From: Uranotaenia lowii
Lineage: Eukaryota; Arthropoda; Insecta; Diptera; Culicidae
Reading direction: 5' to 3'
DNA: 64,000 nucleotides
Assembly: GCF_029784155.1 (NCBI RefSeq)
Contig: NC_073693.1
Location: 147,810,843 to 147,874,842, forward strand
In this document: positions 31,992-44,309 of the stretch, in pieces
How the letters are laid out: every line of letters starts with the position of its first letter
Position numbering within the stretch: the first letter of the stretch is position 1
Position numbers and translations under genes: made by a program
Notes under the pieces: model-generated
Seen by the model: the letters and a program-made list of their open reading frames with translations, nothing else
The model's database searches: none
Told to the model about the DNA's origin: nothing

Positions 31992-33987
31992 GAGGCCCTT
32001 AGAGCCAAAGGGGTTCAAGTGCATAAAAGCTGATTTCGAGAAAAAAGCTCTTGAACTTCGTTGTGTTCCAGTAAATTCCATAGATATTTTTTATGAATTT
32101 TTTTCATGTGAATGATTTTCCTTAATAAAAACAAAGCATTTTACAAAATTTTCCCAAAAACAACGTTTATTTGACGTTTAGTGAGGTGACACATATTTTT
32201 TAAATTTGATACTTATATCCCTTTGGCTCCAAACACGTGCACTTATACCCCTTTGCCACCAAATAAATCCACTTCTACCCCTTTGGCACCAACAAATTTT
32301 CACATCCATGTTTTTTGATTTTGTTGATATGGGTAAGAAATCATAAATATTCATTGCTACAAGAGTCAATTAGTTTTCGTATAGTTATATTTTTTGTTGT
32401 TTTGATGAGAAATATACTCTGGTACAGTAGGTTAAGAGATTTCATGGATGAAGATCGACCTGGTCTTGTCAACTTCTAGTAAATCTCTCCAAACAACGTT
32501 TTTGCCCCAGGATTAATTTATAATAATTCGTGAAAGGTATTTTCCACTAAATTCTAATCACCACGTGTTTTGTACGTCTTTGTCTAATCAATTGGGTATT
32601 GGAATGGGACTTGCGGTCACTCTGAGTTGGTTTTTTACAGTAAATTAACGATAGGCGCTTCAATATTAACCCAATTATCTCGTACAAATACATTTTTTTG
32701 TACTTTATAAGCCTTTAATCCGTGACACACTCCATATATCCAGAAATCAGGAATTTGTGATCTTATTTGTTATTGGAATAGAAAAAAAAATTAAATATAT
32801 TAATTTTATTTTCTACTAGAATTATCACTAAATGCAATCAGATGAATCACAGTTGATGGTAAATTTTTAAACATCATCAGCGATGATGCTTTTTGGTCCC
32901 GATTAAAAAACATTGCTTTCATGAAATCAAGTAAGGCGGCATCCATAAATTACGTAACGCAAAAAATTCACTTTTTCAACCCCCTCCCCCCGTATGTCAC
33001 AAATCGTAACACTTTGACGTACCCCCCTATGAAAATTACGTAACGCTGATAATTATCCCCCCCCCCCCCTATATTCTCATGTTTTTATATACTGATTTTC
33101 GAAGGTCTGAAAAGATTTTAACATAAAATTTTTTAACGTTCTCCAAAACGGAATTTATATCTATCCAAATCGCTTATTAATAATCATTGATGATAACTCT
33201 CTGATAAAGTAAAATTATTGTCTTATTCCGAGTTGCTCTGTGCTTGTACTGAGAATCTACCTTGTTTAATTTATTTTGTTCAAGGAGAATAACTTGTAAT
33301 GCAAAATATACTCCACTTAGGAATATTCGTCGGAATAACCAAAATTGCATTTTTCGAATCAATTGAGAAAAATAGTAAAATTCCCGTCTCAAGGTTGAAT
33401 TAAGCTCTTGGGGGAAATGTACCTAATATCCGGTTTTCCAACGGATATCCAACGGAATCTTCAAAGAGGAAAGGTTAAAAACTAGGTTCAATCATGTTGA
33501 AGCTTACAAATTTTAAGCTGATTTTGGTTCGCTTATTATTCTGCAAAAATTGCATGACCTCAAAATAGCTGCGCTGATTAAGCAAAAATTTTTAAGGAAA
33601 AAATCGTTACGTAACGATGAGCATACCTCCCCCCCTCCCCATGTCACAATTCGTAACGCTCGAGCTTACTCCCTCCCCCCCCCCTAGGAGCGTTACGTAA
33701 TTCATGGACGCCCCCTAAGGGTTGGTGGCAAAGGGGTATAAGTACATCAGTTTAATGGACTTTGGAGGCAAAGGGGTATAAGTGCTGCACTTATACCCCT
33801 TTGGCTCCAAACAAAAAGGAAATTTCAGTTAGCAGGATTTTTTCAACGAGATCTAAACATAATAAAATAGTGAAATAAAATTATGATTAAAATAGCATTT
33901 GATGATTGACAGTCAAGGATTCGTTCTAGATGGTTATCTCGATTTTTTCCATTTTGTCACTTATACCCCTTTGGCTCCAAGGGCCTC
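31992..33987. mobile_element. 2.0-kb element with GAGGCCCTT ends and iterated CACTTATACCCCTTTGGCTC motif
   Basis: The left end GAGGCCCTTAGAGCCAAAGG (31992-32011) is matched by an inverted copy ending GGCTCCAAGGGCCTC at 33987. The motif CACTTATACCCCTTTGGCTC, or close variants, occurs at about 32206, 32240, 32272, 33787 and 33958, and inverted at about 33723 and 33763, in addition to the left terminus. A separate MITE (32935-33715) is inserted inside. No open frame of note exists. The motif copies, clustered near both ends in both orientations, look like subterminal binding sites. Confidence 0.68.
32935..33715. mobile_element. 781-bp nested MITE with GGGGGCGTCCATGAATTACG ends
   Basis: The right end, read inverted, is GGGGGCGTCCATGAATTACG followed by TAACGC. 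The left end, GGCGGCATCCATAAATTACG plus TAACGC, matches with few differences. TAAG sits outside both ends and may be the target duplication. C-tracts flank both termini internally (33056-33071 and 33675-33685). The TIR sequence resembles a MITE type common in insect genomes; this recognition is from memory. Confidence 0.72.
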
Positions 33988-34957
33988 AAATGCAAATTAA
34001 ACGATATGTGCCACAATAACGTATTTTTTTTCAGGTAGATATGAGTTTCTATGGACAAATCGCATTTGAAACTGATAAAAAATGTGAAATTTCTTATAAA
34101 ACGAATATTTAATTTGAACACAACATGATTTCTTTTTCAAAAATTCATTGAAAAAACCTAATCTTCACAGTTCCAAATAAAAATGAACTGTGATATTATA
34201 TTTTTTCAAACAAAGCATCAACGCAGCGGACCAACGTCTGTCTCAGGAATTATCTGATTTTATGGTCCATAAACCAAGATATTAGAATTGATTATAATTT
34301 TAGGTGGCATGCTTGGCGGAATGAAAAATAGAGAGATTTTTTTTTATTTTAATTTTATTTATTTTTATAGAAAGGTGGAAGACAGGCATCAGTGTGCCAA
34401 AAGGAGAAAGCTTGATAGGCGTTGAAATTTTAGGCTAGAGGCGTTTCTTTTTCGTCTTCGGTCGTCTTCGGCTTGCTGGCAGGAGTAACAATAATAATAA
34501 ATGCGTTTCTTTTTCGTCTTCAGTTCGGTCGACGACTCGTTCGAATGCGATTGGTGAATGCTTGACTATGATTTTTTTTTAGCTTCAAACGACTGGGGGT
34601 TGAATGACGTGACTGGTCGTTAAGGAACAGTCAGTTGAGTTTGATGAACCAAGAGGCTCAACAGTTACAGTTATTTGACTAATGACGATGAACATTGCCA
34701 ACCCTGGTTACACACACTTCAAACGAGCAAAAACGTAACAACTCATGGGCCTACTGAGCTTTCTTTATGAGAGAACAGTTCTACTGACGTTGCCATTTTT
34801 CAGATTCTCGCTGCGAATAGTTGCTTCTTGTCGATTTTTCGCTTTTCACATTTTATCTATTCCGCGTTCTTACTTTTCTCCAAGTGTCAATTTTTGAACC
34901 GTATTTTCTTACTGTATTTTTTCTTCTTTTTGCCAATGATTGTTTGTTATAAGGCTA
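33988..34957. other. Stretch containing part of a dispersed repeat
   Basis: GCGTTTCTTTTTCGTCTTC occurs twice (34441-34459 and 34503-34521). The segment 34500-34700 shares phrases such as CAGTTACAGTT, TTTGACTAATGACG and GATGAA with 63020-63215, suggesting an interspersed family. No gene is seen. Confidence 0.4.
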
Positions 34958-36220
34958 TGATCATTTAGAATCCGGGCAGTTCCAAACGTGTGTATTTTAA
35001 AAACTTTTCATTTGATTGAAAACTTTCTATCGAGGAAATGAAGGTGTCAATATGATATTTAATAAAAAAATATATATAAAAATAATTTACTGTTGATTTC
35101 AAGAAATACTTTTACCTTATCATCTTTTTTTTTTTATCTTTGCACACTTTTTCAGTTATGTATTGATCTATTATTTTTTACCCACAGAAGCAAAACCTTT
35201 GCAAAATCATGATATTTTACACAAACTCACCTGGAAAACCCAAGCAATGGTTCGAATCTTTTCATGAGTAGGCATCTCGAAGAATTTGACCTCTTGAATT
35301 CGATTTAGATATGAATTTCTTTGTCCATCAGAACACATCTGTCACATTGCGTTAAAACCAGTTGCACAGATTGCGATCTCACTATTAGTTGTTTTTATGG
35401 TGTCTACTAATCAGGCATCGCTTTTTGCCTGCCGGAAATGGATTTATTGCATTAAGTTATCCCCAATAATTATAGACTTTTTACCATATTTAAGATCAAG
35501 GGTCGCACTCCGATGGTTGGTTTGAACTTCGTGTGGATCCTAGAGTGGCTCCTTATACTTCTTAACAATTTGGTCCGAAAAAAAAATCAGAAAAAATCAA
35601 CAGTTCATGAGCTTTCAAGTCAACAATGAAGAATTTTCGAGGCGCAAATTTGTGCGAAATGATTTTTACCATGTTTTTTTGCATCGTAAATATCTCAAAC
35701 ACACGTTAAGAAGAAGGTTTTGCCATTCATTCGGTCCCACAAAGGTCCGGTGAAGTTCTGGCCGGACCTGGTAAGCTGCTACTACAGCCGGGATGTCGTT
35801 AAGTGGTATAAGGAGAACAAGATCGATTTTATTGAAAAAAGTATCAATCCACCAAAATGTCCGGATTTTCGTCCCATCGAGAAATATTGGGCAATAGTTA
35901 AGGGCAAACTGAAGAAATGTGACAGAACCATGAAAAAACCCGCTTAAATGGAAAAGTGGTGGAACAAGATGGCGCATGAGGTTACCAGCAGTACTGTGCA
36001 GAAAATGATGGGTGGTATCACAAAAAATGTTCGAAAATTCATCCGAAAAGCTGACGAATGATTTTTTGTATTTTTTTCCTTAAAGTGCAATAAAAATTCT
36101 TACTTTTGTTGTACGGTATTTCTTTGCGGAGAAATGATCTATTTCATCCGACCTGATTCTTTGTGAAACAGACTTTAATGTAGCTATCACCGAAATAAAG
36201 TGTCCGGATACTAAATGATC
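34958..36220 (+). mobile_element. Mariner (D37E-type) element with both ends recognisable
   Basis: TGATCATTTAGAATCCGGGC at 34958-34977 is matched, inverted, by CCGGATACTAAATGATCA ending at 36220. TA flanks both sides (34956-34957 and 36221-36222). The total length of 1263 bp is normal for a mariner. Only the 3' half still resembles transposase, while the 5' half is too decayed to read. Confidence 0.72.
35706..36062 (+). pseudogene. Mariner D37E transposase, C-terminal half
   Basis: One frame reads KVLPFIRSHKGPVKFWPDLV, SCYYSRDVVKWYKENKIDF, NPPKCPDFRPIEKYWAIVKG and ends KNVRKFIRKADE before a TGA at 36060-36062. Between the second catalytic D (in FWPD) and the E of PIEKYW there are exactly 37 residues, which defines the D37E mariner group known from mosquitoes. 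A single in-frame TAA at 35944-35946 interrupts the tail, and the N-terminal half is not recognisable. Confidence 0.85.
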
Positions 36221-36222
36221 AT

Positions 36223-36944
36223 AGGTTTAATATTTATATTTTACTAGCTGACCCGGCAAATTTTGTTGAGCCTTTGAATGTTCACGAAAATTATGTTGAT
36301 GTTAGTTAGTAAATTATATAAGGTGGACCTTAACAAAACTCAATCAAAGAAAAAAAAAGTAGATCAGATCTGTTACTATCAATTATAAACAGATTTTTTT
36401 TATGTGCTCTACAAATGGGGTGAATATAGAGACAGTGGCTCATCAATCGAGGAATACGTTCATTTCAGCTACCACCATATTGATCGTGGATCATTGCGTT
36501 GTTTTTCACTTCGCGAATACTTTTTGTTAATTTTTCCTGAAATCAACTTTACCTACTTATATTCGAAGAAATGTTAATTGTAGTTCATACCTCCAGGGGC
36601 AAAAAATATCGTAATAAGTTATTATTTTTAGTTTTTGATTTTCAATGAAAGCTGGATTATTCTCTTCGTTTAAAAATATTCTTCACCCAATAAAAATATT
36701 CAAACATGGCGCATTCAAATAAATATGTTTATATTTTTTTTGGACAAATATCCATATTACATTCTGTGTATCGTAATATGTCACCTGGAATGCATTCGAT
36801 TATCTATTTTAAATTATATGATCATCTTTTTAATCCATATTTTGTATTTTTTATCAAAATGTGAATGCTCAAGTTTAAAAAAAAGAAACAGAATCAATAA
36901 AAATATTCATCAAGTTCTGATTCACAGCAACTGTAAGTCACTAT
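36223..36944. other. AT-rich stretch with a CTAGCTGACCCGGCAAA repeat end
   Basis: ACTAGCTGACCCGGCAAA (about 36244-36261) resembles the terminus of a repeat that I recall as widespread in insect genomes. The rest is AT-rich and non-coding. Confidence 0.35.
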
Positions 36945-37275
36945 CAAGGTTGCCAATTTTCATCACAGAATCTGTGTCAGAGAACACAGAATACTCACAG
37001 ATTTTACAGAATTTGAAAATTTTGGACGTTTTTCCAAGTTTTTATTTTGTATATCAATATAAATTTTGGGTAAATAACTTTGAATTAGATGAATATGATA
37101 ACATTAGTAATGTTTTTATTTTTTTCATTAGTAAAATGTTAAACAGACGCAATTTGACATGACTTTCGAAAAAAATTAATTATAAAAGCATCACAGAAAA
37201 TCGTCACAGAATTTTAGGGCAGAATCACGGAAAATCGGATTTTTGTTCCTCAAAGCACAGAATTTTTTTCAGCAA
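36945..37275 (+). repeat. Interspersed repeat with CACAGA phrases, copy 2
   Basis: It begins AGGTTGCCAATTTTCATCAC and carries many ACAGAAT/CACAGATT phrases, as does 13325-13465 on the opposite strand. The central part is AT-rich and non-coding. Confidence 0.5.
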
Positions 37276-40079
37276 ACTTGCTCACTATACAAAGGGAATT
37301 ATAGCATTTTTTATTTCTTGCTTTTCATTACTATTATAAATAAAAAAAATACGTTTTAAAAGTTTGTAAATAAATTTTGGAAATAAGATATTTTTCCATA
37401 TTTCTTTTATAGTTTTCTTTCTTTGAATTCCTGGAGAAAGATGAATCTTTTTAGCTCGCCTAGTTGATATTTTTTACAATATTTTTTTTTAATTCCTGAA
37501 TAATTTTTCTCAAAGTTAATTTCATAATTTGGTTCTATTGGATAAATGAAAAATCAATAACGAAACTAAATACTTTTCTTTGAAAATCATATTTTTTTTT
37601 TCGAGATTTGTAACATTTGAGTGTAAACCAATGTTTAGTTGTACCTACCTTATCAACATTATATCAGGTTCTTTTTTTTCATAGTATTAATATTTGGTTT
37701 TGATTTGAATCTTGACTCATGTTTTTTTCAGACTAAAATTTTTAGTTTCTTGTTGTGGAATCAAAATCAGTTTCTGACTTCTGATACTTATCCGGACCGG
37801 AAAAAAATCTGGGTTATTTCATCAAAACCATATAAATATCTGAGCATTCTATTTAAATATATCGTTTTTAAAGCTTCCAAAATTCGATAATGATTATTTT
37901 GTTGAATTAAAGTTTTTTGTTGGACTTCGCTAGACTGCTACTCCAAAAGAAGGTTTCAAAAGTAAGTTATATCAACAGTTTGATTAAACCATTGTGCTTC
38001 CTTCAAATTCTTCTAATTTAACCATCAGCCAAACAGCTATTGAACACAATTTACTAAGTGGAAAATGTTGGATGTAAGTACATGACACACGAGAACAAAT
38101 GGATTTACTAAACTATTACAAAAACTATTGTAGTATTCCACAAGTCACATAAACGTGATCTAAATATACGCAAAGATGAGCTGCATTTACCTGACCGGCT
38201 ACAATTCATCACTTTCATTCTCCCTACACGAGTATCGCTCTTTAACATTAAATATAAATTCAAACGACGATGTCGGACGTCTCTTGTCAACAAGGTGCGA
38301 CAAAAGCTCCCAGCCAAACAAACGGGTGCAAATTATTGATCAAACACTTCTCTGTCTGGGCGTGATTTCATTCAAATGGTTTAGCCGTAGGTATGACATT
38401 GTATCGGACTTCCGAGGGCTGCCGGGGCATCAGTGAAAGTTTACTCTCGTTAGCAAGATGAATTGCCACCCTACGGCTTGATGATGAAAGTCTTTCGTCC
38501 ATTAAGCCTTGTTAGGGGATAACATCGTAGTTAACGCCCGCCCATAGATTCTTATCTCGTTTAAAATTTAAACGAATTCAAAGGAAAAACAATTCTAGTT
38601 GGAGTGTTTTCGGGCATTCTTCAAGAATATGTTCAGATTAATTTAATTTAAATAGACAAGCCATAACCATTAATTATGCAATTAATTGTTACGAAATTCA
38701 ATCTGACTGAAGTTTAAATTTAATCATAACTTTTTCCATCATTTGCAGCATCAATTATGTATCTCATTTTGAGTGTTGTCCAGGCGAAATAATTCATCAT
38801 TAAAAAACTCCTGGCCTGGCAGGGGGACTTCGAATCGTTTGTAAATCTGTCCCGTACATTATGTCCGGTGGTCTGAGTGTTGCCATACCTTTGGGTATAC
38901 AATATCTCAAACTGGATTTAATCCGGCTGGAAATTTGGCGGAAAACAGAAACATGCTGGAACAGGAAATTAAATCCCAACACGTATCTATGTGTATAGTG
39001 AAGCAGAAAAAACAATGTAAAAATATGCAAATCGTCTTCTGGAGTGTCCGGTTTGCTTTATTTATTCCAATTTTTTGTCGTAGTGGTTGCGGTTTATTTA
39101 ACATGGTTTTTCCCGGTCACTTCTAGTTGGAAATACCTGTGTCCTGCCAACAAAAATAAAAGAGAGATAAATATTTTAGTTATTCAAATCGAAAACGTTT
39201 CGTGAGGATTAAATTCGTTTTACTAAACTTTTCTTAGTTTACAATGTTCTCAAGTTGTGTTTAAAAACTTCGAGGGATGCAAGAACTTATGTGCACAAAA
39301 TTTAAAGTGTCCAAGTATTGTTTTTGTTTGTGAGCATGCTTCATATGAGTAGATTTTTTATTATCCAGCTGCACAACATGACAGTTTTTCATCATTCATT
39401 CATTGTTTACTTTTGGTGTTTTTGTCTCCCAAAATGTGTTACATTTTGTTCACTTCAGTCATGGGAAATGTTCCAAACTGTCACCACATCGCATCGTCGG
39501 TTGATATGTTGATCCGGGCACTCAAAGTTCCGCACCGGCCGGTGGGGAAATGGATGGACGAACATACACCGAACACCACAGGGAAGGATGAATTTCATGG
39601 AGATAAGTGGTTCAATTTAAATTTATGTTGCATGTTTGGGTAGGTTGTTTATGGAAGCATAGAAGCATAGAAGAGTGATGAAACAAAGAGATTAATGCTG
39701 TTTCTAAAAGCTCGAAAACCCAAGCAACTTTTTTTGGGTGATAAAATAGTAAAACAAAAATAAAAACAACCATTACGGTTTATAAGGGATTTTAGTTTGA
39801 AATTGCCAAAGTTGAAGTGTCCTATTGAAAGCCTCTACATTGAAATTTTTTGGAAAAATTTTATACCAATGCCACTTCTGCTTACACCTATCAGGCTCTT
39901 ATTCAAAAAGCATCGCTGGAAGCCGTATTTATCGCTCACTGTTAGAGAAAGTTAACACATTCCTTGTTCATAAAAATGGAAAATATATTTTCAAATGACT
40001 ACAAGCACTAGATCTATTGGTTGGGCATGATCCGTGTGAGGATTGTGGTACAAAAGGATGTCTGCCAAGTAGCAAATAA
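37276..40079. other. Intergenic stretch, no gene recognised
   Basis: Many overlapping frames under 90 codons exist on both strands, none with a domain, signal peptide or consistent splice structure. The region 38100-39640 is less AT-rich and could contain unrecognised regulatory sequence. Confidence 0.4.
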
Positions 40080-41235
40080 TGTTGCGCTACAAGAAGGGAA
40101 AGAAAGCGAAATTCAAACAGAACCTTAAGACAAGGACTACCTGAGTAAGGGCCAGGAGGTGATCATGATAAAGACACTGCAACCTGAGGTCGTGGCAGAC
40201 TACGCGCAATCGCTCGATGTAGCGCTGCAGGCAGAGGTCGAGCTTGCCGAAGCCTTTTCGAGGATTGTTGGGGTACCATCAAGGCAGCCATCAACAGCGT
40301 TGTGGAGAACGTCATCGGGCATGAGAACGAACTCGACAGAACGACTCGTTCGATGAAAAATGTAGGAGGATGATGGACGAAGATAACGCAAAGAAAGTAC
40401 CAGTCAAAACGTGGAAAATCATCGACAGCGGAAGAGGCGGCAAGTCTTGAGAAAAAGCGCTGCCTGGAGGAGTAAGAGCTCGAGGAGCTGAAGCAGTTGC
40501 CTCGCTCCTAAGAAACACGAAAGTTCTATCAGAAGCCCAACACATCCCGCAAAGGAGGCATCCTGACCCGACGGACAATCGTGAGATGATCAAACGGTCA
40601 ACGGCAGCACTTTGATTCACACCTAAATAGCGCACATGCAGGGGACCAAGACGGTAGGGGAAGATATATCGTCGGGCGTAGCAAAGGAGCAATGAGCCAC
40701 TTTTACCGTTAAGTGGAAGCCATTCCACAGCTGAATAGCATCAAGTCTGCTGGAAAACATTTCATCGCAGCTGAACTTGTCAAAATGAGCCCTTTCAAGT
40801 TGGCGGATTGCCTACGCCGGTTGATGGTCCAGATCTGGGACACACAACAGCTACTGGAGGAGTGGAAGGAGGGGGTTCTAGGCCTCATGTACAAGAAAAG
40901 TGACCAATTGAATTGTGAGAACAATCGATCGATCACTTTCTGCGTAAAAAATGATCTCTCTTGCCGTGAACGTCAAGTCCCTACGAACCATCTATTCATC
41001 GACTTCAAAGCCACATTGGACACGATCGACAGTGACGATGTATGGCAAATCATGGACGAGAATGGATTTTTCGAGAAGCCGACCAGACTGATCAAGGCGA
41101 ACGATGGATAGAACGCAGTGCTGTGTGAGGACTTCGGGTGAATTTTGGAGTTAATTCGAACCACATAGGGGGCTTCGACAAGGCGATGGTCTATCTAACA
41201 TGGTTTTCAACGTGGCGCTAGAAAGTTTCATTTGA
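40080..41235 (+). pseudogene. RTE-clade (JAM1-like) retrotransposon remnant, copy A
   Basis: Broken frames contain KKGKKAKFKQNLKTRT, then SIKSAGKHFIAAELVK, LRRLMVQIWDTQQLLEEWKE, QLNCENNRSITF, HLFIDFKATLDTIDSDDVWQ, IMDENGFFEKPTRLIK and RGLRQGDGLSNMVFNVALES. These are the linker and reverse-transcriptase blocks of RTE elements; the same blocks occur in the better copy at 56424-57615. Multiple frameshifts and stops make it dead. It ends within the palm region at about 41235. Confidence 0.8.
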
Positions 41236-41824
41236 CGAGCCTGTTACTGTGATTGTTTCGTTATTTATGCTGTTTATCGTCAACACATCAACGATGAGAA
41301 AATTCATCGTGAGTCTCAAGTTAGCAGTCGTGACCTGTTTTCAAATATCATCAAACACCGAAGATTATCAGAATCCATCTACATCTATCAAAGCCAATTC
41401 GCATGTCAATACAGCCGTTCGCGTCACTTCTGCAAAAGTTGGTTATTAACAGGCTAGAAGTCACACACTCGAGAAAGACTTAAAGTGCTGCGGTGTAATA
41501 TCAATTTAGAAAAACCAACAAATTGGAACGTAGCTCTGGTGGTCCGGAAAAAGCATTGCATGCTGCATGAGAAGGTAACGACTCAACAATGTTCAGCAAT
41601 CAATATTACCATTAATGCGACATTAACATTCGCAGAGTAAAACTCGACACCACGAGTACTTAAGTTTCCAAAATCACCATCAAACCGTCAGCTTGCTGAC
41701 ATCAGGTAACTTCTTCATTATTAAGTGCGACATTTGTTCCTTCATGAATGCTTCATCCAATGCTTCAGATTAGGAAAAGGACCAGGCCAAAAGACGTGTG
41801 ATTTCTAAACGCCAAAAGCCGTTC
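41236..41824. other. Unassigned stretch
   Basis: No gene or bounded repeat is recognised. Confidence 0.4.
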
Positions 41825-42123
41825 AATTGCACACGGAGATCAACAGCTTGTAGGTATAACCTCATTGTCAGATGTAAGATACGGAAACTTAGACTGATAA
41901 ACACCCCTTTAAAGGCACTGACAAATCGTCCTGGGTCAACTCCTTAGCTCCTTCCAGAAGATCGGAACGAACCAGTTAAAATTGCACACGGAGATCAACA
42001 GCTTGAAGGTATGACCCAACATCGTGCTCTACGATATCTAAAACTGATAAAGACTTCTTTAAAGGCACTCCTAATCGTCCTCGGCTGCTCGTTAGCTTTC
42101 CCAGAAGATCGGAACTAGCCATA
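41825..42123 (+). repeat. Tandem duplication, period about 155 bp, two diverged copies
   Basis: Each copy begins TTGCACACGGAGATCAACAG and ends CCAGAAGATCGGAAC. TTTAAAGGCACT and AATCGTCCT also occur in both. The copies are clearly diverged, so this is older than the 115-bp duplication at 25376. Confidence 0.78.
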
Positions 42124-42127
42124 CACG

Positions 42128-43047
42128 GTAGGGGAAGAGCGGGCTATATGCGCCTATTAAGCAGAACACTGATTCAATCAAATATCACATCAAATATGTG
42201 TACAAAAACTATATACACGTGTGCAGGCATCTGTTTTCTATACATTGGAGTTATTTTTATGTTAAAATTTTCTTCTGTTTCCAAGAAAATAATTTTATTA
42301 TAAGTGTTGTCTAAAATGCCGAACCTCAAACCGTGCGGGCTAAATGCGCCTATTTATGTTTTGACAAAATTTCTGTTTTTTGGGCAATATTTCCATATAA
42401 TTCCATTGAAACTGCTAGAAAGTAATAATTTCCGTACGACAAAGCTAAAATTTCATAAAAAACTATGTATATTATAAATTTATTGAATAAAACAAAAGTT
42501 AGTGTTGCCATACTATGGGGGCAGTTCATCCACGAGAAAAACTTTATCAAATCTGTTTTTAGTCCGTAATTCTTTCTTAAGATGTTATTCAGAGCTTAGA
42601 TTTTAAGTTTCAATGATAAAAATTATTTATTTATTCTATTTAATCTGTTATTTTAGGATGGAGGCATTTTACAAACATGATGGGGGCATAGAAAAACACT
42701 CTATTATTCCACTATATAATTATTATTAAACTTCCACAAAAGCTGAAATATGTTTAATTTCTTAAGTTCATTTGAGTAAGAAACAAAAACCATCCTAGTT
42801 TTTGTTTTAAGCTTCTTTACGTATAATTTTTAAAAGTCGAAATATTACATCAAAATGTATCAAAACCTTGTATAATTTTTTTAAATTTTTTTGAGTTTAT
42901 AAATTCATAAAATTCTTTCTTGCCTTGTGTTCTAAGCGTATCACCCTCAAAATGCATTGGTCAGATAAGCTGTCTAGTCAGCCATTTCATCAAACAGCCG
43001 TAGGGTCATTTAACCCGATAGGCCCATTTAGGAAACCTTTTCCCTAC
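42128..43047 (+). mobile_element. 920-bp GTAGGGGAA MITE, forward copy
   Basis: Starts GTAGGGGAAGAGCGGGCTAT and ends CCTTTTCCCTAC. It is a near-full-length inverted match of 52861-53781. Shared internal landmarks include AGAACACTGATT, GTATATAGTTTT-type phrases and GTCATTTAACCCGATAGGCC. Short imperfect terminal repeats (GTAGGGGAA/TTTCCCTAC) and the absence of an open frame suggest a non-autonomous DNA element. Confidence 0.82.
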
Positions 43048-44056
43048 GAAGGAAACCTATTGCATCCTACGTACAGCCCTTTAAATTGCATCCAGTTAAA
43101 AGGAAGGCTCTCGATAGAGGTAACTTAATGCAATTCGATTGGAAGAGTGCTAACGCTAACGTTTAAACATTAGGGCCTTTCATATAGATGCTGAAGCGGA
43201 CGCACACAATTCTATTCTGGTGCACCAGATAGATGACACATCATCAGTCCCATGTCACAACCACCAACCCAGTGAACGGCTAGACTCAGTATTGCATGCG
43301 CCGGATGGCAACGGACGTCGGTCGAACATCTGGTAGATTTTGAACGAGTTGGTGTGAATTGTTTCGGTGGAATTCTCGACAAGTGTGCAATCGCGTGGAA
43401 GGCTATTGGAATAGCTTCGAAACGGAAGGTTTTTTATCTTGGAGAAGACGATTGATCGTCTTAGCAGTGATTGGGATCGGCGAAAGGGGAGCGCCATTCA
43501 GGAGTGTCTGTGTTCAATCCAGGGCAGTGATCATCACTAGTGAGAAGTGAGGGGAGTAGGTGTCACAACGACCGATGCATGACGGTGGTGAACACCGATA
43601 CTCGAAGAAGCAGTGAGTAGCACTACAGTCGGCGTGAGGAAGCAGTGTGCGTGAAATTATCAAAATCTCCGATCTGGTTGTAAACAAACCGGAATCCTGC
43701 ATGTCTGCATGATGATGGTTGATGATTGTGGGAATGGCTTGTAGCTGATGCATGAAGAAGAAAGCCAACATCAACAACACTAAGGTGCCAGTAAAGCCAC
43801 TGATGATCGGTGAAGCAGCTGATTGATCATCTTCACTGTAACGTAATTAAGCTTGTAAGATTGATTGTTAATACATATTCATGCATCTCCAAATGAAAAC
43901 AAAATGCAATTAGTCTTATTTCTAGTAATTGTTGACTGGAATTTTCTTTGATTGAGCGATTCATTTTGAACCCATGAATATTTGCGTACTGTCAATTATT
44001 GAATGATTTCGTCGTTCGTAAGGCTTGAATAGCTACCGGAAAAAGTCACAGGCAAC
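43048..44056. other. Moderate-GC stretch, no gene recognised
   Basis: Short frames on both strands lack domains. CATCACTAGTGAGAAGTGAGG-like text and several GATGATTG/TGATGATC phrases occur, but I cannot assign a function. Confidence 0.35.
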
Positions 44057-44309
44057 AAGCCATGGGTGATGGCCTATCCGTCATAATGAGCAACGTGACG
44101 TTAGAAGGTGCCGTAAACTTATCTGTTTTGCCGATGACATTGATGTGGTCGACAGATCATCTGCGGCGGTGGAGGAGATCTACCGCGAACTGAAACGACG
44201 GCGACGAGCTTGAGAAGGTCAAATACTGCGGTCGAGAATACTTAGCATTTCGGCGGGCACAAGACGTGGATATTGCTACTAGAGAACCTACGTACACTTG
44301 ACGTACCAT
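44057..44309 (+). pseudogene. RTE-clade remnant, copy B, middle part
   Basis: Readable blocks are GDGLSVIMSNVTLEGA, LICFADDIDVVDRSSAAVEE (with a frameshift), IYRELKRR, GDELEKVKYC and TWILLLENLRTLDV. They match the palm and thumb of the RTE copy at 56424-57615. GDGLS is present here and also at the end of copy A, so these are two separate copies. The copy is interrupted at 44310 by an R1-like fragment and resumes at 45846. Confidence 0.78.
44299..44309. repeat. Target-site duplication, left side of the R1-like fragment
   Basis: TGACGTACCAT, identical to 45846-45856. Confidence 0.8.

Noticed and set aside
40080..44309. A single RTE element with a 2.8-kb insertion between 41235 and 44057
   Set aside because: The GDGLS and NV-LEG blocks are present on both sides, so these are two separate partial copies rather than one split copy.
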